Assembly: GCA_050084515.1 (NCBI GenBank)
Contig: CM114274.1
Span: 16,740,001 to 16,804,000, forward strand
DNA from: Blasia pusilla
Taxonomy: Eukaryota > Marchantiophyta > Marchantiopsida > Blasiales
Direction: 5' to 3'
DNA: 64,000 nucleotides
Positions 25,280 through 36,760 of this stretch are shown here, piece by piece. Under the pieces are notes generated by a model. The model had not been told where the DNA came from and made no database searches. It saw only the letters and a program-made list of their open reading frames with translations. Position 1 is the stretch's first letter, and each line of letters begins with the position of its first letter. Position numbers and translations under genes: made by a program.

Positions 25280-26460
25280 TGTCTTCCTCAAGGTCAACTA
25301 GATATCCTCTGTAGATTAAATCAAATCTAAAGAAATTAAAAGTATCTCAAGATAATGCCTTGGTGAAGATATCAACTAATTGCTTCTTTCTATTCACAAA
25401 TATAAACTCTACTTCATCTGCTTATCTCGAATGAAATGATAATACACCTCAATGTCTCAATGTGTATAGATAGTTTGCTAAATGAATGTTAATGATGTTA
25501 CTTGCATATATGACAATTGGATATTAATATTCCAACTTTGTATCCACAAGAAGATTGCTTAATCTAATGGATTCACATGCTATTAGGGTTGCTCCTTTGT
25601 ATTCATCCTATGTTGATGATAGGGAAATAGTGGTTGTTTCTTCACAGCCCAAGCTTCAATAGTACTGCCAAATTTAAATGCATATCTAGAAATGAATGTG
25701 CTATTGAGGGTACTTCCTACCTTATATGTATCATTATATCCGCGCAAAAATTAAGACACGCACAATGAGTAATAATTCGTAAACTCAATTGTAAACTTGA
25801 TATACCTCAAGATTTTTTGTAAGAAACAAGATGGAATTTATGTGATAATTGCATAAATTAACTCATAAAATTGAGTGCATAATTGAGATTTGGCCTTGTA
25901 ATAGTTAAAGAGATTAAGCTCTCAACCACATCACATTACATATTGGTATTAATTTTCTCGTTACCTTCATTTTTTTAAGCTCCATATTCTATCCAATGGT
26001 GTTAAGCTTGGCTAGCATATTTTCTTGTCAAACCTAGAAAGCTTATCAAGAGCATATTGGCCTTGAAGTAACCATGTATCACCTCCATCCTTGATGAGCT
26101 CTACACCAAGAAAGTTTTTGAGCTCTCATTGGTCTTTTAACTCAAGCTCTATTTCCCACTACAGTGTGATCATGTTCTTTAACTCTCATTGAATGGAGTG
26201 AAGAGTATGAAATGAAAACCCAAAATTCAAAAGTCTTAAGGACCTTCTCATATTACCATATCAAACTCTTGGATCTTTTTCTTAAAGTCCGTAAAGAGTC
26301 TTTCTCAAATTGTATACCAAAGAAGGATAATATGGATGCTCCTATCTCTTTCCAAGTCATCAATGGCAAACCAACTAATCCACCTTATCCCCATGTGTCA
26401 ATGAATATGGTATATGGTTTAATATCTTCACATTCTAGATATATACTTATAGCTTAGATG
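25280..26460 (-). pseudogene. Copia relic, RNase H and reverse transcriptase end
   Basis: This is strongly decayed. On the minus strand HIEVYYHFIRDKQ is visible near 25430. Nucleotide similarity to the copia element at 4600-5900 extends in the same order. No LTRs can be seen. Confidence 0.65.
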
Positions 26461-27431
26461 CATGTGGATCTGATGTCACTTGATATCCTACAGATTTGGT
26501 GTCCCTTGACATCTTGTGGATTCGATGTCCCTTGATACCCTACAGATCCAATGTGTTCCTTCACAACCATGGATCCCATGTCATTTAGCACCTTTAGATC
26601 CATTCTCACTTGACATTTCCAAATCCTACATATCAAGGGGAAGGAGAAGGACCTAAAATAGTTCTAACAAAACTTTAATGGTCTCTCAAACATGGTTGCC
26701 TGACGTGCCACTTCCTGATGATCCTAAGGCCACCAGAAACTTTAACATGGAGTACAGCAATAACAATCAACCATCTAGTTGCTTCCAATTGTTCAACTAC
26801 ACTCAACATTAATTCAAATTCTTAATCTCTTGAGCGGCCTATGGCACACCACTCCCATGCTGGAGATTATTATGATCACTTGCATGCGCAAGCTTTACTA
26901 CCTCAACATCATATTGGCCTTCCTCATGGCACAAACCCGATTCCCCATCTTTCTCTATGGCTTGGCACCAAGAGCCCTCCAAAATCACTCTCAAATCTTA
27001 AACCACCCCTTCATTGCATCCTAATTCTCCTATACACACTCGCTCCTTCATCGTAAGAAAAGGCCTTGCCTTCCACTTGTATCCCATAATGCACATCCAT
27101 TCACTTGATTTCTCACATTAGGCTCCTTGTCCTTTGTTTTTTCTCTGAATTGCAACCTACAACCCAGGTTTCTTAGCTCTTCATGATAAATGCACACAAG
27201 TTTCAAGATTTTCAACACCAAGATGTCCGCTATTAAAGCAAGAAGGGACGCTTCACAGATAAGTAAGGAATATGAAGGAAATGAATAAGAAGTGCAATGC
27301 TCTTTTCTTGGTAGACCTCCAAGAATGCACAACGCTACCCAAGCCTATATGTGACTCTATCTTCACAAGACAATAAAACTACTCAAAACATACACAATCA
27401 ATTTAGAGAAACTATGGTTCTCTCTCGTCAC
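26461..27431. other. Intergenic sequence
   Basis: Near 26450-26630 a GGATC/CTTGA motif recurs irregularly about every 40 bases as a degenerate tandem array. Otherwise nothing is recognised. Confidence 0.5.
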
Positions 27432-27610
27432 TAAGGTTGCACATGGACAAAGTACATGTTGGCCGATTTGTCCATGTCTGTGGCCTTATGGAAGGACTTG
27501 TCCATAAGACCCCACCTCCCCCTTCCCCCAATTCACTCCCATTTTTGGCACTTGCAAGTCGCTCCCTCCTCCCCCAGCCCCACCCCCTTTGCTCACGTGT
27601 TGCAACCATG
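27432..27610 (+). mobile_element. hAT-like MITE, copy a
   Basis: It starts TAAGGTTGCACATGGACAAAG and has a GCAACCATG end, as in the other copies listed here. The right boundary is uncertain because a second similar end lies near 27700. Confidence 0.5.
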
Positions 27611-28254
27611 CTCAAAATCTCAGAAATTGTATACAAGGAGCATGACACTACACATATGACTGATTTAAGGATGGATTTTTTTGCTTGTTTGGAACCATGC
27701 TCAATACCTCAACAAATGTGTACAAGTAGCAAGATACTATATATATGATTGATTAAGCAATCACATGGATCTTTCCATAATGGACATAAGATGGGATATA
27801 TATTGCTTTTTAACTAAACTTACTAACAATTGAGCCAAACCAACTCTTAACATGAGGGAATCTAGATCTAATACATACCAAAAGCACTCTATGTTTGGAA
27901 GACTCAATTATGGAAAGATAAGCCGATTCAAGCCCCCCCTTGAGATATGGCCATTTCAAGGTTCTTAAGGCTCCCAAAATATGACCTCTACACATAGGTT
28001 ACCACAACTTACAAAACTGATTCCTAACAAATCAAAAACCTCCAAAAAGCCTTTAAGAAGCTAGGTCATAAGAAAAAAAAAAAAGGATGACTTGTGTACA
28101 TCGGTGATTAAGGGAGATCAACATTTCACTCCTAACCTTTCCACACCCAACTATACCTCTAGCCTCCTTACCAAGGCCTACCATCTATTATGGGGTGACT
28201 ACTTATATGGTGATAGATGGATGAATCATATATAACTAAATATCTTCAAGTTTA

Positions 28255-28257
<3 letters not shown>
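27611..28257. other. Intergenic sequence
   Basis: I see no gene or clear repeat apart from a second MITE-like end near 27693. Confidence 0.5.

Positions 28258-28315
<58 letters not shown>
28258..28315. repeat. (AT)n microsatellite
   Basis: A TA dinucleotide run of about 57 bases directly before a MITE. Confidence 0.97.
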
Positions 28316-28318
<3 letters not shown>

Positions 28319-28323
28319 TTTTC

Positions 28324-28658
28324 CAAGGTTTTATATGGACAAAGTCCACATCCGTGGATATATCCACGTCTATGAACTTATGTACGTCATATGGAAAGAC
28401 TTATCCATATATATGGGCCCCACCTCCCATCTTTATTTTCCCCCTCCACTCGCCTCCATGCTTTGTGCTACTTGTTGCTTCCTCCCCCCACCTCCACTCC
28501 CTCCCTTCTTGTTGCCCCGCCAGCCTCCGCCCTCAGCCTTGCCCTACCTCCCATCATGAGTAATAAATGTGGGACCCACCTTTTGCAAAATCCATATTCA
28601 GAATTTTCTGTCCATGTCCATCTTGGGGACAGACTTGCCTATTTTTTATGCAACCATG
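28324..28658 (+). mobile_element. hAT-like MITE, copy b
   Basis: It starts CAAGGTTTTATATGGAC and ends GCAACCATG. The 8-bp flanks GTTTTTTC and GGTTTTTG agree at 6 of 8 positions. The interior is C-rich and matches 45612-45918 in layout. Confidence 0.6.
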
Positions 28659-28963
28659 GGTTTTTGCCTATGAATACCTCTTTTGATATCTTTTCATACA
28701 TTACTTTGATACGTATTAGATTTATCATATACTTTGCAATTGCACTTTTTGTTGTCTAATATACCTTAGAATTACTCTTCTCATTGAACATAGACCTCAC
28801 CTTTTCTACTATTCATCAGTTCTTCCTCTATGCTATTATATTACATTCTTAGGTATAATTGAAGTAACTTTCCTTTTATGCCATAATGTCACAAATCTTG
28901 AATATTTGAAATAGTATCTATTTTACTTTCAAGAAGTTTAAACATTTTCTCTTACAGAAATCA
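28659..28963. other. AT-rich sequence
   Basis: Nothing recognised. It contains the left flank of the gypsy element. Confidence 0.5.
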
Positions 28964-28967
28964 TGAA

Positions 28968-30015
28968 AGTCATGACCATACGGATTATGTCGTAGAGTAT
29001 AGTGTGTTAGTAGAGGCCATACCTTATGTAGGGCCGTAGTGTCTAGGTAGAGATACGGTTTCATACATAGGGTTGGGGGTTACTCAGTTGAGGGCGACTT
29101 TTCCAATAGGGCCCGTTCTTAGGTTGGAGGATATAGTGTGGAGTGCACTCAAAGAACAGTTAGTTCTTTGAGTTGAGCCTGTTGCGTTGGGAGTTAGCCT
29201 TGGTAGTGAATAGAGCTCTTGGCTATGGTGGTTCCCGCAAGCTTCGACCTGGATTCTCCCATCGTGGAATGGGTTTGGCTCGATTTTATGTGATTCTATA
29301 GGTGTAAACTACATTTTTGTAGTTTCAATTGTTGATACTAGTGTAAGCTCGTGTGCTCCACATGCTTAAATTAACTCTCAAAATTATCAAGTACCATCTT
29401 TAAGTAATTTGGAGCGATCCTATCGGCTCAAAGTGCCAAATGTCAAGAGGAGAGGAGTTTGCAAAATGAAGGGCTACTCTCCAATAATATTATAGATCGG
29501 CCATATAAAATGAAGATGAGAAAATCATCATCCTAGGATAGTCAACAAATAATGAAGTTTGCATGGAGGAAACTATAGGAAGGATAGCCAATTATATGGC
29601 AATTAAACACTCCCCTCAATAGGCTGATTCCATGGACACCCGCGGAGGTCGTAAAAACCCATTCTACGCCCAAAACAGTTATCCAACAGTCTACGGAGAA
29701 AAAAAATTGGTCTCACCTAAGTACTTTCGGTCCTTCGTTTAATAAGGTCACGAGGACGTTGGGCAATTCTGCGCCCAAAAGTTTTGGGTGCAGAAAAATT
29801 GGCGACCTTACGCGCATGGAATCAAGCCCTAAAAAATATTTAAAGTTTGATCGTTAAGTACCTTTCATCATTATAATAAGCATGTAGTGAGAAACCATTC
29901 ATTTTGAGATGGTAGCATAACTACAAATTGACACTCTTGTGTAATTATTAATCAATTTCATTGAAACCATGTTGCAATGTTGCACACTTTATGATAGAAG
30001 GTCTTTCACGGATTT
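28968..30015 (+). repeat. Terminal block A1 (5' end), interrupted
   Basis: 28968-29300 and about 29986-30015 match A2 at 38655-39019. The intervening 685 bases are an insertion. No B block follows A1. Confidence 0.9.
29301..29985. mobile_element. Insertion in terminal block A1
   Basis: Absent from A2. It starts GGTGTAAACTAC and ends TTGCACAC, giving weak inverted GTGT/ACAC ends. A short hairpin (AAACTACA/TGTAGTTT) lies near its start. The part at about 29410-29515 is similar to 63215-63335, so it belongs to a dispersed repeat. No coding sequence. Confidence 0.7.
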
Positions 30016-31529
30016 CACTCAAAGAACTAGAGTAGATCGATGGTAGTTTCGATTGTGGATCAGTAGGATTTGGTTAGGGTTGATTGTATACTTAGCCGTG
30101 GATGTTCGTGGCTTGTGGCCTATTTTGGAGGTAGGAATCTAGTGCGTGGTTGATTGGGAAAGAAGCGCCTTGCTGAGAGCTTTCCAACGCGCTTTAGATC
30201 GCCGGATTTTGTCAAGGGAGTTGGAAGTTATCAAGGATTGAAGATTCTGGTTCGTGTTCGACGGTTTTCTGATGTGGAGAGCTTGGAGTGCGGAAGCTCT
30301 GTTGAAGTTCATCCAGATCGGGTGAGAGGTTCCTATTGCTACTTGTATTTTAATCTCATATGAAGATATCTTCTTGAGTGTGTGGAGCATTGCGGATTTC
30401 TGCGTGCATGAATCTAGGCAGAAGCGCTGTTGGATTTGCGATTCTAGAGGTGTATAGACAACAAGTTTGTCTGATTTTTAGCTCAGAGTACAAAGCTTGG
30501 TTGTAGCTGATTTTTTGTGGAGAGATATCTATGGTGGTCAATTGAATTCTGGTTGAAAAATATTCAATTTTGGTCAAGGATTTGTGGAGTAATTGCTGAT
30601 CAAAATTTTAGCTATGGTGGACAGCAGATCGGAGGGGCTGGTTGGTTGGTGACTCGTCCGTTGTTGGAGACGCCTATCCCATTGGGGGTGCCCTTTTTGG
30701 GCCTCTCTCCACATAGGAGCATGGAGCATGGCAAAGCGTGGTGAACGGATCGATAGGGGCATATCTCGAGCATTTCTCGGCGTTTCGAGGCTTCAAGGCA
30801 ACTCGTGGTAGCTCGGGGCGAGTGGGCGTGAGAGGCAGAGTAAGGAGCAAGGAGCAAGCAAGCAAGCTTGCTTCCTTGGGCCTGAGGCAGTTTTTGCAGG
30901 ATTTGTGATTTGAGTGTTGCATAACTGGTCACCCATCTTTGGGCTATTCTGCCTAGAAGACGCTTAACTGCTGAGTTCTTAACTATGCCAGTGTACACAC
31001 TGGTGTAGCTCATTTGGTGTTGTTAGGAGATGTGCTAGGTGCTTTATGCATCTCAGGTTTTTAGTTGATGGACCTCTAGCGCATAGTACGGTGTAGCCTC
31101 TCCATACATATGATATTTTCAGGTGCTGCGAGTCCGACTAGCACGTCATCGACCCGCGACGGAGTAACTATTGCGTTAGAATTGTGTGGTGGGTTCTGTG
31201 GATTCAGGGGGTGCCACGTTTGGTGGATTATGTTACCTTGATTTCCATTTGCGATTGGAGGATTGTTCACTGGACTTCCTGTGTTTGGATCCCCTCCATC
31301 GTTGCTTCTTGCTTGCGCGCCCATTGTTAGGGTTGACGCTAATTTCCAGAGTAACGTTACTCTTGTGTGCTACCGGTAGTGAGGCTGGAATGATGACCAG
31401 TAGACCGTGGGAGGCTTCTTGTGGTGATGAAAGGTTATGTTGCCTACACCCATAGCTAGTAGAGCTAGAATAGTATAGTGACATCGACGTCACTTGGTTA
31501 CTTAGTGGTGGTAATTTGGTGGTGGTGCG
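30016..31529 (+). other. Leader region of the gypsy element
   Basis: About 1.5 kb between A1 and Gag, with no convincing coding sequence. The other full element has a leader of the same size at 60200-61745. I could not identify a standard tRNA primer site directly after A1. Confidence 0.6.
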
Positions 31530-32880
31530 GCATCGGCGTTGGTCATCACGGAGCTGTCTGGTGGTCTGGTTGGGGACCGTGGTGCGGACAGTGGTGGTTT
31601 CACACGGAGTGGATTGAGGTATCGGCTACCTTTTCCACTTCCGACGGTTGATGAAGAGGAGGACGAGGGTGTTCCAAACACCGAGTCTTCTACGTTGTTA
31701 TCGAGTGTTGCAGCTCCATTGATTTAGGACATGGACGGGATATATGGGGCCATGAAGGGCCCACGACGATACTCGGGTGCAGTGGGCACCATTGAGTTGG
31801 AGGACTTCATGCAGGAGTTTGATATGTGGTGTGATATGCAGATGTTGCGGAACGCCACGTTGTTTACACCCTTCTTGGCTTGGAAGGGATTGTTTCAGCA
31901 CTTGGAGGGACCACCCATGGATGATTACCATGAGTTTAGGAAGGACCATGTTGATGAGATTAAGGCGTGGAGACAATATTGGTCTTCAGGATATGTGTCT
32001 ATCACCCATGGTGGTATTGGTAGTAGTGCTCTTACTATGCCAGCCAACCCGACGTTGAGTGGTACGAGTACGAGCCAGAGTGGGGGTACTAGTGGAGGTA
32101 CCCATTGAGGTACCAGTGGGGGTACTAGTGCCCCACCATCGTTCAACCCGGTTGTAGAGTTCTTCAAGAGGTTGAAGAAGAACTATCAGGGAGTGAAGAC
32201 AGAGAAGTTGAGGAGTCTTCAGGAATTTGAGCGAAAGACTGATGAGAGTCTTCGTGAGGCATACACTCGTATGCGACGCTTGATTTCAATTACCCAGGGT
32301 GTGATTGAGGCTCAGGTAGTCCAGTTTTGGTATGGGATCTTGGACAGAGAGTTGCGCCGCAAGGTACGTGATGCTACTCTTATGAGTGATGATTCACACA
32401 CATTGACCCATGTGTTTTGCTCTATTTGAGAAGATTGAGCTTAACATGGTGAAGGAGAGAGTGGTGACATCCGCATTCAGTAGGGATATTACTACTACTT
32501 CTCGTGTTCAGCAGCCCACCTCATAGTCTTGTAGTAGTGGGAGTCGTGGGGGGGTACACACGACCTCGGTCAGGTCCTAGAGGGACACTTGCGCAGAGGC
32601 CATTGCCTTCATTTGCTGCCCTGCAGCAAGGAAAGTCATATTGGACATGAGAGGTGATCTTGTTAGGAGGTTTTGTCCCCAAGAGGATGGGAGACAGACT
32701 TTGGAGGATGGGCCTCAGTCGGCCCCAACTCAGTGTGATCATTGTGGGAGACCAGGTCATCCTCGAGAGCGTTGCTTTGATCTTCATCCAGAGTTGAGAT
32801 CAGGCTGCGGCAGTGGTGGAGTAGCTTCGAGAGGCCGAGGTGGTAGAGGTGGACTAGTGGTTGGAGAGCCTACGGTGGCC
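31530..32880 (+). pseudogene. Gypsy Gag
   Basis: Gag would form the virus-like particle. RYSGAVGTIELEDFMQEFDM lies near 31770, and the capsid-like segment with LREAYTRMRRLI near 32250. The nucleocapsid knuckle CDHCGRPGHPRERC is at 32734-32775, followed by a Gly/Arg-rich tail. At least four stops interrupt it (near 31725, 32106, 32427, 32523). The homologous Gag at 58270-60190 begins with an acidic, Ser-rich head that matches 31539-31725. Confidence 0.82.
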
Positions 32881-33219
32881 ACCCCTACCACTATGACAGA
32901 GTCAGCTATGGCTCCCAAGATTGAGCGGTTGGAGCAGAGTTGGCTACTATGGTGGTATCCAAAGATAGATCAGTTCGGGAGAAGGGGCTTCCACCTCTTA
33001 TGGAGGGGATGATCTCTCTTATATGGCAAGTGCAGCACAGGTTGAGGCATCAGCTATAGTTACGAGAGGAGCCACTCGAGCGTCAGAGCCACGTGGTGCT
33101 ACTGTGGAGTTGGACCCACAGAGGGGTGAGACTGGGAGGCATGCTAGGCTTCCCCAGTCATTCTTGTTGTCTGAGGTGCTTAGGACTCCATCCATGGTTC
33201 CCTACTGACCTATTGAGCG

Positions 33220-34020
33220 GCAGTGGGGACCGAGGCATCTACATTGCGTGTAGTAGACACGGATGCAACATCCGATCAAGATTGCGGATGGCAACCGGTG
33301 TTGGGATCCCCATTGTTTTCGGCCACGGAGCTGATGACTTTAGGAGTTGACTTAGCTCATGTATTTCAGCTAGCAACCACGTTGTGTGAACGTGGGGGTG
33401 TTACTGCTACACGTGCTGAGGTGGATGAGGGTATTGCGGTGGAGCGACCCTCTATGTCAGGTGTAGCATTGAGTACCAGTGCTACTTGGCAAGCACCAGC
33501 GGCGAAGATGGATGCATTACCAGCCCGCCCAACCATTGATCGTGAGAGGCTTACACCTGGTGTATGTATGTTGGACAACCGGAGTGGGATATTATGATTG
33601 GTGAGTCCTACAGGACAGGTGTATAGTCCAGATAGAGTCTTGTTAGACTCTGGTACCCAACCTTTGATGTTGGGAAAGGCGGCATGTATAGGTTTGGGTA
33701 TTCGGAGGTCAGAGCTTGAGCCTTGCCCATTCCTGATTCAAACATCACTTGGAGGAGCCAATGATAGGTCTCAATTCATGACACGCGAGAACTTTTTGTA
33801 AAATTGAGACTAGATCATGCAACTGATAGCTCTTGGCTGGGAGTACCTGCAGTGGTCAAATCAGCCGAGTCGTATGATGTACTAGTTGGAGGAGCAGTAT
33901 TGTACCCAATGGGTTTTCAAATGGATTATTGGATTGAGACAGAGTCCTATAGACCTGGTTGGCAGTCCGGGGATAGACGTATGAGCCAAGTTCCTATGAG
34001 ATTTATTTATGGGGCTCGAC
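33220..34020 (+). pseudogene. Gypsy protease region of Pol
   Basis: An aspartic protease of the retropepsin type. The active site LLDSGTQPLMLG lies near 33640-33675 and ESYDVLVGGAVLYPMGF near 33865, where the second strand pair of retropepsins is expected. A frameshift near 33800 splits it. In the minus-strand copy the site reads LLDSGAQPLMLG, the more usual DSGA. Confidence 0.82.
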
Positions 34021-34329
34021 CAAGAGGGTCTTCCCCAACGGTGTTAGCAACTGTGGCTCGTTTTAGTGGAGTAGTCACTTGGCCAGGAGACTTTTTGGAG
34101 GGTAATGTTTCTGCTATAGATTCTCTTGTGCATGAGGAGGTCCCTAGTTTTGCAGCAGTGGCATCCTCATCCTTGGATATGCCACTTTGGAGTTCAGGCG
34201 GTGTACTACGGCAGGATGGTGATCGCCTAGTGCAGGAGGCTTGGTGTGAGGCTGTTATACCTCACGAGGAAGAGGAGGCCCCACGGCGGACTCCTACTTC
34301 TGGTCCATTTGGGTTATCCCCTTTGGATA

Positions 34330-35320
34330 CTACACCCATTGTATGGCAATATCCGCCGGAGGGTATTTGTGTGTTAGATCTCTTTGGTGGGATTAGCATT
34401 GGTTTGGCTGCAGTGTTGCAGGACGGTATTCCTGTGCGGAGATACGTGTATGTGGAGCGAGATGAGACGGCCTAGAGAGTCTCATCCCAACATTTTGGTC
34501 AGTTGATGCGGAGATATCCTGAGTTGTTGCCGCCATCATCTATTCGTGGGTACCAGCGTGCTTTGCCGTCACACATTGCATTGTTGGGGGCGCAAGACCT
34601 TGAGAGGGTTGGTTCTGTGGATTTGGTGATTTCCGGATGGCCATGTTAGGGTCATACACATGTTGGTCGTGGTGAGGGATTACATGACCCTAGGTCTCGA
34701 TTGTTTTGGGAGATGTTACGGGTGTTATAACATCTTCAGGTTCATCAGGCACGTGCTCCTGCTTACATTCTGGAGAATGTTCCATTTTTGGGTGACACTT
34801 GGACTCGGATGATGGCGAGTGTTCATGAGGTGCGGTCTTGGATTGGACCAGCGGTGTTGTTGGATGCAGCGTGAGTTGGCTCGCGTGCACATCGTCCACG
34901 CTTGTGGTGGACAAACTTGTTGCCTAGGGAGGTTCTACGTCGAGCATATGATGCAGTGCAGCGGGATCCTTGCCTTACAGTGGATAATATCTTGGATACT
35001 CGGCGACTTTCTCAAGTGGTCAGGGTTATTGATCGGTTACCCATGGCAGTGGTAAACCGTGTGGGCCAGCCTAGGATGGCACTATCCACATTTGTGAGTT
35101 TTCCCTCGTCACATGCCTACAGGGAAGGTGGTCCTGGTCTTGTATGGGATTCTCATGTGCGACAATTGGTGGAGCCTAACGCTGATGAGAGAGAGAGAGT
35201 GCGATGGGATTTGCTACTGGTGTGACAGCGGTTGCTTCCATTTCTGAGGCTTCACGACGTCATGTGTTGGGTCAGGCCATGGACCTGAATTGTTTGACTT
35301 GGATTTTGAGTCTTGGTATG
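34330..35320 (+). pseudogene. Cytosine-5 DNA methyltransferase domain inside gypsy Pol
   Basis: The domain would transfer a methyl group from S-adenosylmethionine to C5 of cytosine in DNA. C5-MTase motifs in order: I (VLDLFGGISIGLAAVL, 34371) and II (YVYVERD); IV with the catalytic Pro-Cys (VISGWPC, Cys codon 34644-34646) and VI (ILENVPFLGD, Glu codon 34773-34775); VIII (HRPRLWWTN, about 34888); and IX-X (ADERERV...MGFATGVTA, RRHVLGQAM, 35185-35290). It lies in the same frame as the upstream Pol part from 33804 with four stops, one directly after the catalytic Cys. A frameshift in a GA run follows near 35195. Length is about 310 residues, normal for the catalytic domain. Features of both DNMT3 (motif I, SRLFWEMLRVL) and Dcm/DNMT1 types (PC-x-G-H) are present, so the subfamily is open. 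Confidence 0.9.
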
Positions 35321-35329
35321 GCCGAGCAG

Positions 35330-36360
35330 CATTACTTGGGCCCAAGCTTATAGGAGGTGAGAAATGACGCTTGACACAGTTCTTATGTGCTTATAGGAGT
35401 TATTTTGCCTTTAGCATGAAGGAGTTGGGTGCTTTGGTTGGACCCGGTATACAGATTGATTTGGCTAGTGATATGCCAAATCAATCTGTATACCGTTGTC
35501 CCTACCGATATAGTGATATGGAGAGGGACCTGATTCAGAGTAGGACGTTGGACCTTTTGGAGGCTGGATTAGTGGATTTGTTGCATGGAGAGTATGCATC
35601 AGCCACTGTCATGCCTGCTAAAAAGGATATGCATGGCAACTACACGGATAGGCGGATGTGTGGAGATTACCGTCGTATCAATCGGAAAACCAAGGCCGAT
35701 AGGTATGCCATGCCTACACCTGAGGAGATCTTTGATGTGGTGGGACAGGAAAAGATTTTCAGTACTTTGGATCTTCGGGCAGGATACCATCAATTGCCGA
35801 TTTGGGAGAGTGACAAGGCCAAGACAACATTTTGGGGTGTCAACTCTCATGGCAAGGATTGTTTGTACCAGTGGAAATTCTTACCCTTTGGGTTGAAGAA
35901 TGCACCTGCCGAGTTTCAGAGAGTGATGGACAGGATCCTAGCAAGGTTGGATTTTGTTTGGTATTACATTGATGATATCTTGGTGTTCAGTAACACCGTG
36001 GAGGAGCATCAAATACATTTGCAGATTGTGTTTGAGCAGTTGAAAGCTCATGGTCTACATTTGCATCCAGGAAAATATAAGTTCTTCCATGAGGATGTTG
36101 AGTACTTGGGTCATGTGATCTATCCAGATGGTACGAGAGTTGAGCAAGCAAAGGTGGAGGCTATCGCACTTATTCCGCGTCCGGTAGATGTGAGTAGAGT
36201 TCGGGCATTCATGGGATTGGCGAACTACTATCAGAGGTATGTGAAGGGATTTAGTGCTATGGCAAAGCCTTTGAACCAATTGCTGAAATCATATCAAGAG
36301 TGGCACTGGGGAGATGATCAGGAGAGAGCTTTTGTGGAACTCAAGGCCCAGTTGGTGGCG
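35330..36360 (+). pseudogene. Gypsy reverse transcriptase
   Basis: A nearly uninterrupted frame. It contains RMCGDYRRINRKT, FSTLDLRAGYHQLPI, FLPFGLKNAPAEFQRVMD and the catalytic YIDD (YYIDDILVFSNT, codons from 35962), then LGHVIYPDGT and FMGLANYYQRYVKGFS. The entry segment near 35446-35494 carries a 20-bp inverted repeat that replaced the usual TPIFRRPYR residues. The motifs themselves are intact, and only the upstream stop near 35365 separates it from the methyltransferase. Confidence 0.95.
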
Positions 36361-36760
36361 GTGTCTATCTTGAGGAGACCTATCAGAGGGCGCCCATTTC
36401 AGTTACACACTGATTGGAATAGGTTGGGACTTGGAGCGGTGTTGACACAACATGATGATGAGCACATGGAGTTTGTGGTGGCCTATGCAAGTAGTTCGAA
36501 TAATGTAGCGGAGTCGCGCTACAGTTCATATGAGGGAGAGTGCTTAGCAGTAGTGTGGGTTGTGGCACACAATTTACCCTTGGTACTAATCACTAGCCGC
36601 TCAAGTGGTTGATGGAGTCTGACAAGCTTATAGGGAAGCTTGCACGGTGGGCTCTTATCTTACAGGAGTATGACTTCCAGGTGATACATAGACCTGGAGT
36701 TGCCAACCTTGATGCTGATGGGTTGAGTAAGAACCCATGTACTAGCCAAGAGGATGCAAC
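36361..36760 (+). pseudogene. Gypsy RNase H
   Basis: QLHTDWNRLGLGAVLTQHDD provides the first catalytic Asp, and EGECLAVVW the Glu. The next segment (PLKWLMESDKL, NLDADGLSKNP) is in another frame after a short deletion near 36570. It degrades the RNA strand during reverse transcription. Confidence 0.9.

Noticed and set aside
35585-36568. Other frames of about 60-100 codons across the reverse transcriptase
   Set aside because: They are shadows of the long reverse transcriptase frame at 35371-36612.
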